Assembly: GCA_041493955.1 (NCBI GenBank) | Contig: JBGPZW010000164.1 | Coordinates: forward strand, 1 to 7,193 | Reading direction: 5' to 3' | Length of the DNA stretch: 7,193 bases | Source of the DNA: QHYU01 sp041493955 | Lineage (GTDB): Bacteria; Acidobacteriota; Terriglobia; Acidiferrales; UBA7541 | Shown: positions 1 through 4,198 of the stretch, piece by piece | How the letters are laid out: the number at the start of each line of letters is the position of its first letter | Position numbering within the stretch: position 1 is the stretch's first letter | The notes under the pieces: model-generated | Told to the model about the DNA's origin: nothing | The model's input: only the letters and a program-made list of their open reading frames with translations | Databases searched by the model: none | Made by a program: the position numbers and the translations under genes

Positions 1-19
1 CGTCCGAGGGTTACCAACT

Positions 20-35
20 TGGTGCGGCGTTGGCA
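20..35 (+). promoter_or_regulatory. Candidate sigma-54 (-24/-12) promoter before the deacetylase
   Basis: TGGTGCGGCGTTGGCA matches the consensus TGGCACG-N4-TTGCA at 9 of 12 fixed positions, including the essential GG and GC with the correct ten-base gap. Transcription would start near base 47, which fits a leader to ATG 110. Matches of this quality are expected by chance several times in a GC-rich window this size, so only its position speaks for it. The window encodes a sigma-54 activator, but 6 kb away. Confidence 0.2.
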
Positions 36-109
36 AGGCCCCGGGCGGCATGCGAAAATGGGCGCTAGCGGACCAGGCCTGCGATTGCCGGCGTCCCGCG
101 CCAATTCTC

Positions 110-862
110 ATGAACCCGTGGCCGATTGCCGTGCCCGCCGCTCTCGCCGCTGCTGGGGCGGGGCTCGCCTCCTGGGGCGCCATGGTACCCTCGGCGCAAC
201 TGTTTGGCCCCACCCTGCGGCGCACCGGCAGCACTCGGACGCTCGCCCTCACCTTTGATGACGGGCCGAATCCGGCCATCACCCCGCGGCTGCTCGACCT
301 GCTCGAACAGCATCAAGTGCGCGCAACCTTTTTCCTTGTCGGTCGGTTCGTGCGTGCATGTCCCGACCTAGTTCGGGAAATCGCCGCGCGCGACCACCTG
401 ATCGGCAACCACACCGATACGCACCCGAACCTCTTCTGGCTTTCGAGGGCGCGCATCCGGGAAGAGTTGGCGCGCTGCCAGGAGTCCATCGCCGAAGTCC
501 TGGGTCGCGCCCCGCTGTGGATGCGCCCTCCGTACGGCTATCGCGGGCCGCAGCTCGATGCCGTAGTGCGAGGACAGGGAATCCAGGCCGTGGTGATGTG
601 GTCGGTGATTGTGGGTGACTGGAAACCCCAGCCTGCGGCGCACCTGATCGAGCGGCTGCGCCCAGTGCGTGGTAGCGATATCCTCGTGCTGCACGACGGC
701 AACCACCGCGCTCTGGGCGGCGACCGCCGCCACACCGTCGCCGCGCTGGAGTACTGGCTGCCGCGCTGGCTCGGCGCGGGCCTCGAGTTTGTTACAATTG
801 ACCGGATGGACGGCAGCGGCTCGCCGGCGCGGCCCGCATCGGGCGAAAGCGAACAAAACTGA
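110..862 (+). CDS. Membrane-anchored polysaccharide deacetylase (NodB domain, CE4 family)
   Basis: The product is a metal-dependent carbohydrate esterase that removes acetyl groups from N-acetylated sugars; peptidoglycan, exopolysaccharide and chitin-like polymers are the usual family substrates, and the sequence does not say which. It has 250 residues from ATG 110. Residues 5-28 form a hydrophobic N-terminal segment, a likely signal anchor. CE4 motifs are intact: TFDDGPN (48-54, catalytic-base D50 and metal ligand D51), HTDTHP (101-106, metal ligands H101 and H105), RPPYGYRGP (139-147), DW (170-171) and LVLHDG (192-197, H195). An in-frame ATG at 50 would add 20 polar residues before the anchor. 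I prefer 110 because the anchor is then N-terminal, as I recall for similar proteins, although neither start has a good Shine-Dalgarno. The stop overlaps the next gene's start. Family assignment is firm; substrate is unknown. Confidence 0.9.
   Translation: MNPWPIAVPAALAAAGAGLASWGAMVPSAQLFGPTLRRTGSTRTLALTFDDGPNPAITPRLLDLLEQHQVRATFFLVGRFVRACPDLVREIAARDHLIGNHTDTHPNLFWLSRARIREELARCQESIAEVLGRAPLWMRPPYGYRGPQLDAVVRGQGIQAVVMWSVIVGDWKPQPAAHLIERLRPVRGSDILVLHDGNHRALGGDRRHTVAALEYWLPRWLGAGLEFVTIDRMDGSGSPARPASGESEQN
790..798 (+). promoter_or_regulatory. Candidate extended -10 box for the zinc-ribbon gene
   Basis: TGTTACAAT matches the extended -10 consensus TGNTATAAT at all but one fixed position. It lies in the deacetylase 3' end, where the codons GTT, ACA and ATT are unusually AT-rich for this gene. 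No -35 element is evident at 16-18 bases upstream. It would give a leader of roughly 57 bases before the ATG at 862. Confidence 0.25.
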
Positions 863-1179
863 TGGACGAACGCAACTTCTATACCGAAAAGCAGGAGACC
901 AAGAACCTCACCCTGATGTGCCCGAGTTGCCGCAGGGAAGACTCTTATCCGGTCCGTTGGATTGTGCGCACCAAGAAGAACGAGCTGCCCCGCGGCGCCA
1001 ACGAGGAAGACCGCAAACGTTTCGAGAACGCCCGCTCTTACATGGTCCGTGTGGATGAGCTGGTGGCCTGCCGCAAATGCCGCAAGCGGTTTGAGCTGAC
1101 CGGTCAGTCCGTTGTGCTGATCTCGGGCGCGCCGGCCGGCGGCGCCGACTTCGATCCGGAAAACTTCGGAAACCGCTGA
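862..1179 (+). CDS. Small four-cysteine zinc-ribbon-like protein, function unknown
   Basis: This is a 105-residue soluble protein with two CxxC knuckles, C20-P-S-C23 and C70-R-K-C73, spaced like a zinc ribbon with a long insertion between the pairs. The insertion (residues 24-69) is charged and rich in Lys, Arg and Glu, including KKNELPRGANEEDRKRFE. The tail (88-105) is Gly- and Asp-rich and probably flexible. There is no signal peptide or membrane segment, so it should be cytoplasmic. The ATG overlaps the deacetylase TGA (TGATG) and no good Shine-Dalgarno precedes it, which suggests translational coupling. A TGTTACAAT box 64 bases upstream could give it its own promoter. I do not recognise a characterised family. 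Zinc binding is inferred from the cysteine pattern; nucleic-acid binding or a redox or regulatory role are all possible. Confidence 0.75.
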   Translation: MDERNFYTEKQETKNLTLMCPSCRREDSYPVRWIVRTKKNELPRGANEEDRKRFENARSYMVRVDELVACRKCRKRFELTGQSVVLISGAPAGGADFDPENFGNR

Positions 1180-1241
1180 GGGCCTCTGCTTCGTTTTCTC
1201 CTACCTTGTTTTGCGCCCTTTGTGGCCCCTGCGTTTTTCTC
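1180..1241 (+). terminator. Pyrimidine-rich convergent gap, possible Rho-type termination zone
   Basis: The 62 bases between the convergent zinc-ribbon and 66-residue genes are about 80 percent pyrimidine on the plus strand and have no convincing stem followed by T's. A C/U-rich, G-poor transcript of this kind is what Rho-dependent terminators use, so this may terminate the plus-strand operon. This is inference from composition only. Confidence 0.2.
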
Positions 1242-1442
1242 TTAGATTTCCGGGTAGAGCTCGAAAAAGGCGGAGATGGATTGTCGGAGGGTGTTTTCGA
1301 TCTCTTGTTTGCTGCCCTCGATCAGGTGCATGGTCACGCGGGCCGTGCGGCCGTTCTTGAGCTGGATGGTGGCTTCGGTCACTTCGCTCAGTTCCTCAGC
1401 CGGAAACAGCCGCATCCCGTACACCAGCGCCAGCTTGGCCAT
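1242..1442 (-). CDS. Small hypothetical protein, 66 residues
   Basis: This short minus-strand gene encodes 66 residues and ends in FFELYPEI. I chose the ATG at 1442 over the upstream ATG at 1457 because a strong purine run (GGAGGAGGGAGAC) lies directly before 1442, and using 1457 would place that ribosome site inside the coding sequence. The protein looks like a small alpha/beta fold: a strand (residues 3-9), a possible strand-turn-strand around TIQLKNGRTARVTMHLI (25-41), then an amphipathic helix (44-61). It has no cysteine, signal peptide or membrane segment, so it should be cytoplasmic. It converges with the zinc-ribbon gene and diverges from the secreted-protein gene, with a plausible promoter at 1470-1498. 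No known family is recognised. Coding status rests on the ribosome site and the balanced amino-acid composition. Confidence 0.6.
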   Translation of the reverse strand: MAKLALVYGMRLFPAEELSEVTEATIQLKNGRTARVTMHLIEGSKQEIENTLRQSISAFFELYPEI

Positions 1443-1447
1443 GTCTC

Positions 1448-1455
1448 CCTCCTCC
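1448..1455 (-). promoter_or_regulatory. Ribosome binding site that fixes the start of the 66-residue gene
   Basis: On the minus strand the sequence reads GGAGGAGGGAGAC then ATG (1442). Overlapping GGAGG cores sit five to eight bases from that ATG. The upstream ATG at 1457 has no comparable site, so 1442 is the better start. Confidence 0.65.
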
Positions 1456-1469
1456 ATCCGCTGAGGCCC

Positions 1470-1498
1470 AGCCTATGCGCATTCGCCGCGCGGGTCAA
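1470..1498 (-). promoter_or_regulatory. Candidate sigma-70 promoter for the 66-residue gene
   Basis: On the minus strand TTGACC (1498-1493) and TAGGCT (1475-1470) are separated by 17 bases. The -35 matches 5 of 6 positions and the -10 matches 3 of 6. Transcription would start about 20 bases before ATG 1442. The gap is shared with a divergent promoter. Confidence 0.3.
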
Positions 1499-1518
1499 AT
1501 TCCTGCTGGCGCAGAGCA

Positions 1519-1547
1519 TTGACACCGCCGCGCCACCGGAGCATCCT
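1519..1547 (+). promoter_or_regulatory. Candidate sigma-70 promoter for the secreted VirB10-like protein
   Basis: A perfect TTGACA (1519-1524) is followed 17 bases later by CATCCT (1542-1547), a weak -10 with 3 of 6 matches. The expected start would leave a leader of about 43 bases before ATG 1597. The -35 is the main evidence. Confidence 0.35.
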
Positions 1548-1586
1548 CCTGTGCAGGCCCGGCATCGGAATTTGTAGGTCTCCGCG

Positions 1587-1591
1587 GGAGG
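1587..1591 (+). promoter_or_regulatory. Ribosome binding site that fixes the start of the secreted protein
   Basis: GGAGG sits five bases before ATG 1597, the start that yields a proper N-terminal signal peptide. The in-frame ATG at 1519 has no such site and would bury the signal sequence behind 26 residues. Confidence 0.7.
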
Positions 1592-1596
1592 GTGTG

Positions 1597-2412
1597 ATGA
1601 AACGCGTGGCGTCCGTTGGCAAACCCTTCTGGGCGTTGCTGCTCTCGCTCGTTCTGGCGGGCGCAGCCGCCGCGCAGCAGCAGGCGCCGCCAGCAACTCC
1701 GCCGGCTCCTGCGGTGCAACAGGCCCCGGCTAGCGGAACGCAGCCTGCGCTCAAGCCACGTGCGGATAGGATCGTTTTGCCCGCGGGAACGAAACTCCCG
1801 CTGGTGCTCCACAACGCCATCACTACGCGCAACGCCAAGCCGGGCGATTCCATTTATCTCGAGACGCTCTTCCCCATAACCCAGGACAACCGCATTGTGA
1901 TCCCCGCCGGCTCCTACGTGCAGGGTGAAATCCTCGAAGCCAAGCGCCCGGGAAAGGTGAAGGGCCGCGGTGAGATTCGCGTGCGCCTGACCACCATGAT
2001 TCTCCCCAACGGCTACACGGTGAACTTCAACGCCGTGCCCACCAACGCCGGCACCGGCGGCAACGAATCGGTGGAAGAGGAAGGCAAGGTCAAGGGCGGC
2101 TCCGACAAAGCCGGCGACGTCGGTACGGTGATGAAGACCACCACCGCGGGGGCCGGCATCGGCGCGATCGCCGGCCGCAGCGGCAAGGGCGCCGGCATCG
2201 GCGCGGGCATTGGCGCGGCGGTGGGCCTGGCTACCGTGCTGTTCACTCGTGGGCCGGAGCTCGAGCTGCCCCGCGGCACGACGTTTGACATCGTGCTCGA
2301 TCGCTCGCTCTACCTCGACGCTGACAAGATCCAGTTCACCGACCCCGGGCGCGCCTCCACGCTGGCGGGCGCCCCCAACCGCGAGCCGCAACGCAACCGC
2401 ATTCCCTTTTAG
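1597..2412 (+). CDS. Secreted protein with VirB10/TrbI-like beta domain and glycine zipper
   Basis: The protein has 271 residues. A signal peptide (residues 1-26: basic start, hydrophobic 11-24, AAA-Q cleavage site) is followed by a Gln/Pro/Ala-rich linker (27-55). Residues 57-146 (LPAGTKLPLVL, then VIPAGSYVQGEI, then MILPNGYTVNF) recall the C-terminal beta-barrel domain of VirB10/TrbI proteins, which have the same 'AGT.iP..L', 'iPaGS...G' and 'fPdG' stations. Residues 184-217 are a glycine zipper (AGAGIGAIAG ... GAGIGAGIGAAVG), likely membrane-associated. The C-terminus (221-240) has a further beta-rich stretch, ELPRGTTFDIVLDRSLYL. The start is ATG 1597 with GGAGG five bases upstream; a longer frame from 1519 lacks a proper signal peptide. 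No conjugation genes are nearby, so an envelope-structural role is more likely than DNA transfer. The function is unproven. Confidence 0.83.
   Translation: MKRVASVGKPFWALLLSLVLAGAAAAQQQAPPATPPAPAVQQAPASGTQPALKPRADRIVLPAGTKLPLVLHNAITTRNAKPGDSIYLETLFPITQDNRIVIPAGSYVQGEILEAKRPGKVKGRGEIRVRLTTMILPNGYTVNFNAVPTNAGTGGNESVEEEGKVKGGSDKAGDVGTVMKTTTAGAGIGAIAGRSGKGAGIGAGIGAAVGLATVLFTRGPELELPRGTTFDIVLDRSLYLDADKIQFTDPGRASTLAGAPNREPQRNRIPF
2152..2205 (+). repeat. Direct repeat in the glycine-zipper coding region
   Basis: GCCGGCATCGGCGCG occurs at 2152-2166 and again at 2191-2205, 39 bases (13 codons) apart in the same frame. Both copies encode the AGIGA core of the glycine zipper, so the repeat reflects, or has produced, duplication of the zipper unit. 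Confidence 0.7.
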
Positions 2413-3536
2413 TTTGCCGTTTTGCTCTGGGCGGCGAAAAATCGCATCGGGCTGAAGTTTTCCCAAGACAGCGAGGTGCGCTGTTCGGTCACCCACTCGC
2501 GGATGAGTTTTCCAGTGACCGGTGCGAGCAGAATGCCGTTGCGGAAGTGGCCGGTGGCCACTAGCAAGCCTTCGATATCTGTGGGGCCGAGCACCGGCAG
2601 ATGGTCTGGCGTGTCAGGCCGCAGACCTGACCAGGTTTCCACAATCTCCGCGCTGGCCAGATCGGGCACCATCTGGAGCACTGCAGCGAGGATTTGCTGC
2701 AGCCCGCCGGGCGTCACCCGCTTCTCGAAAGCCGCATACTCCAGCGTGCTGCCCACCACGAGCCGGCCGTCATCGCGCGGCACGATGTAGCCGCGTTCAG
2801 AGCGCACCACGCGCGTCAGTTGCACTGTCGAGGAGCGCAGCGCCAGCATCTGCCCGCGCGCGGGGCGCGTGGGCGCATAGTTGCGCAGCCCTGCGATCTC
2901 GCCTGAGTAGCAACCCGCCGCCAGCACCACATGCGCTGCGGAGATCACGTTCCCACCCGCGATCACGCCGGTGCAGCGGCCCCCCTGCTGCGTCACCGAG
3001 GTCACCGCGGCGCCGGCGCGAATCTCCACGCCGGACCGCGCGGCGGCCTCCAGCACTGCGGCGGTCAGCGCGCGATTGTCTACCGAGGTTTCATAAGGCA
3101 GCAGCGCCGCCGCGCGCGCCTCGCGCCCCAACGCCGGCTCGAGCTGGTGCGCCTCCTCGACGCGCAGCGGCTCGGTCGGCAAGCCCAAGGCGTGATGCAG
3201 CGCGATCAGCGTGCTCAACTCCCGTTCGGCATTCCCGGCAAACAGTGCCTCGATCGTGCCCTCCTGCCGGTAGCCGACTTTGCGCTGGGAGAGTTCTTCG
3301 ACGGTGGCGATGTATGCGGGGTAGAGCTCCAGGCTGGCTCGCCCCAAGGGCACCAGCGGAATCGAGGCCGGGGTATCCGGCGCGGGCGAGAGCATGCCCG
3401 CCGCGGCCCAGGAGGCTTCCCCGCCGGGTTGCTGGCGGTCAAGCAGCACCACGCGCAGCTTCTGCCGCGCCAGTTCCAGGGCAATCGTGCCGCCGATGAT
3501 CCCGCCGCCGATAATGGCCGCGTCGTAGCTCGCCAT
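2409..3536 (-). CDS. thiO: Glycine oxidase ThiO (FAD-dependent, DAO family)
   Basis: ThiO oxidises glycine to iminoacetate, which feeds thiazole synthesis for thiamine; it uses FAD and oxygen and is cytoplasmic. The 375 residues are a normal family length. An N-terminal dinucleotide-binding fold is visible as GGGIIG (10-15), with the acidic end of the second strand at LLDR (31-34). It is followed by the family signature EASWAAAGMLSP (40-51; M48 matches the active-site Met region). The C-terminal half has GLRPDTPDHLPVLGP (304-318), with substrate-carboxylate Arg R306, and ATGHFRNGILLAP (327-339), both typical of ThiO rather than of sarcosine oxidase. No other thiamine gene or TPP riboswitch is visible in the window, so the pathway link is from family only. 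The start has no usable Shine-Dalgarno: a GAGGG lies only one base from the ATG. The stop overlaps the convergent gene's stop. Another amine/amino-acid oxidase of the DAO family is the alternative. Confidence 0.88.
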   Translation of the reverse strand: MASYDAAIIGGGIIGGTIALELARQKLRVVLLDRQQPGGEASWAAAGMLSPAPDTPASIPLVPLGRASLELYPAYIATVEELSQRKVGYRQEGTIEALFAGNAERELSTLIALHHALGLPTEPLRVEEAHQLEPALGREARAAALLPYETSVDNRALTAAVLEAAARSGVEIRAGAAVTSVTQQGGRCTGVIAGGNVISAAHVVLAAGCYSGEIAGLRNYAPTRPARGQMLALRSSTVQLTRVVRSERGYIVPRDDGRLVVGSTLEYAAFEKRVTPGGLQQILAAVLQMVPDLASAEIVETWSGLRPDTPDHLPVLGPTDIEGLLVATGHFRNGILLAPVTGKLIREWVTEQRTSLSWENFSPMRFFAAQSKTAN

Positions 3537-3542
3537 GCCCTC

Positions 3543-3548
3543 ATTCTA
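3543..3548 (-). promoter_or_regulatory. Candidate -10 box giving a leaderless thiO mRNA
   Basis: TAGAAT on the minus strand matches the -10 consensus at 5 of 6 positions and ends six bases before the thiO ATG, so transcription would begin at or next to the A of the start codon. No -35 element is evident. The only purine-rich site, GAGGG, is one base from the ATG, too close to serve as a Shine-Dalgarno. Confidence 0.35.
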
Positions 3549-3569
3549 GCAGCGCACAATCCCGGGAGG

Positions 3570-3581
3570 ACAGGGCCCTGT
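3570..3581. repeat. 12-base perfect palindrome upstream of thiO
   Basis: ACAGGGCCCTGT is a perfect 12-base palindrome. It is centred about 40 bases before the thiO ATG, just upstream of the candidate -10 box. This is a reasonable place for a dimeric operator, but no regulator is known. Confidence 0.4.
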
Positions 3582-3604
3582 GCAGCGCCGCGCCCGCGCG
3601 GTCT

Positions 3605-3643
3605 GCGCCGGCAAGATTCCTGCGTTGCGAGACCCGCCGGCGC
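3605..3643. repeat. Inverted repeat between the lipoprotein gene and thiO
   Basis: GCGCCGGC (3605-3612) is perfectly complementary to GCCGGCGC (3636-3643), with a 23-base loop that could itself fold through GCAA/TTGC. It begins 18 bases after the lipoprotein stop on the minus strand. No T-run follows, so an intrinsic terminator is not supported; a 3' stabilising hairpin is possible. Confidence 0.4.
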
Positions 3644-3661
3644 GGATTCGGTGGCAAAGCC

Positions 3662-4198
3662 CTAGAGCGAGTTGACCAGCTCGTTCGAGAGCACCTGGGC
3701 CTTCTGCGCCAGGTTGCGCGCGCGCACCCAGTCGGAAGCGCGAATGGCCTCGCGCGCCTGCCCGATAAAACCCCGGATTTTCTCGACCAGGTCCTGCTGC
3801 GCGGAGTTGAGCGTTCGGCCGGCGGCCAGCACCAAGTTCTTTTCCGCCAGGGCGATGTCGTCGTTGGTGCGCCGCTCGGCTTCGGCCTGTTGTTCGGGGG
3901 TGAGCCGCGGCGAGAGCTGCGGCGGCGCGGGTTTGGGTTGCATTGGCTCGGGCGGCGCCGGGCGCGGTTTGGCGGGCGCGGGTTTCGCCGGCGGAACGCT
4001 GATGGCCGACGGGGGAGCGGGAGTGGTCGCGGGTTTGGTCTCCGGTGGCGCCGCAGGCTTCGGCTCAGGCTCAGGCTCGGCGGGCGGCACGGAAACGATG
4101 GCGGGCGGCGCGGCGTGCACGCTGCGCTTGCGGCAACCCGCGCTGCCGAGCGCCAGGGCGCAGAGCAGCGCGCCCATCAGGATGTTGCGGCTGGGCAT
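3662..4198 (-). CDS. Proline-rich lipoprotein with C-terminal helical domain
   Basis: The protein has 178 residues. A basic start and hydrophobic stretch (6-21) lead to a cysteine in ALGSAGC (C22), a somewhat atypical lipobox (Ser rather than Leu at -3), so it is probably lipid-anchored. Residues 30-98 are a Pro/Ala/Glu/Lys linker with an EPEPEP run (41-46) and two SVPPA[EK]P units (36-42, 67-73), reminiscent of TonB-type periplasm-spanning linkers. Residues 99-178 are a charged helical domain ending in DWVRARNLAQKAQVLSNEL, probably a helical hairpin; I recall similar tails in acidobacterial hypothetical proteins. The ATG abuts the kinase stop (TGA-ATG, no gap) with an AGGAA ribosome site inside the kinase end, so it is last in the regulator-kinase operon and probably translationally coupled. 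Function is unknown; an envelope accessory to the kinase is inference. Confidence 0.8.
   Translation of the reverse strand: MPSRNILMGALLCALALGSAGCRKRSVHAAPPAIVSVPPAEPEPEPKPAAPPETKPATTPAPPSAISVPPAKPAPAKPRPAPPEPMQPKPAPPQLSPRLTPEQQAEAERRTNDDIALAEKNLVLAAGRTLNSAQQDLVEKIRGFIGQAREAIRASDWVRARNLAQKAQVLSNELVNSL
4062..4078 (-). repeat. Six-base tandem repeat in the lipoprotein linker
   Basis: GGCTCA is repeated nearly three times and encodes the EPEPEP run of the Pro-rich linker. The unit is six bases, so copy changes would add or remove one Glu-Pro pair without a frameshift. Confidence 0.6.

Noticed and set aside
50..109. Upstream ATG at base 50 for the deacetylase
   Set aside because: It adds a 20-residue polar stretch with two Cys before the membrane anchor and has no clear ribosome site. 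It remains possible.
1765..2034. Conjugation or type IV secretion locus
   Set aside because: Only one VirB10-like domain is present, without other VirB/Tra genes, relaxase or an inner-membrane VirB10 helix.
2275..2290. GGCACGACGTTTGAC as a second sigma-54 promoter
   Set aside because: It lacks the essential GC of the -12 element and lies inside the secreted-protein gene with no plus-strand gene downstream.
1495..2496. 333-codon open frame on the minus strand opposite the secreted protein
   Set aside because: Its translation is rich in His, Arg, Gly and Ala without domain motifs. The plus strand has a signal peptide, a ribosome site and a recognisable domain. Long antisense frames are expected in GC-rich DNA.
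2522..3499. 325-codon open frame on the plus strand opposite thiO
   Set aside because: The translation is an Arg/Ala/Ser/Pro-rich low-complexity chain with no motif, whereas the minus strand gives a full ThiO.
3605..3643. Intrinsic terminator for the lipoprotein operon
   Set aside because: The GC-rich stem is not followed by a T-run on the minus strand and the loop is long.
3534..3661. TPP riboswitch before thiO
   Set aside because: I see no THI-box-like conserved stretch such as CTGAGA in the 125-base gap.
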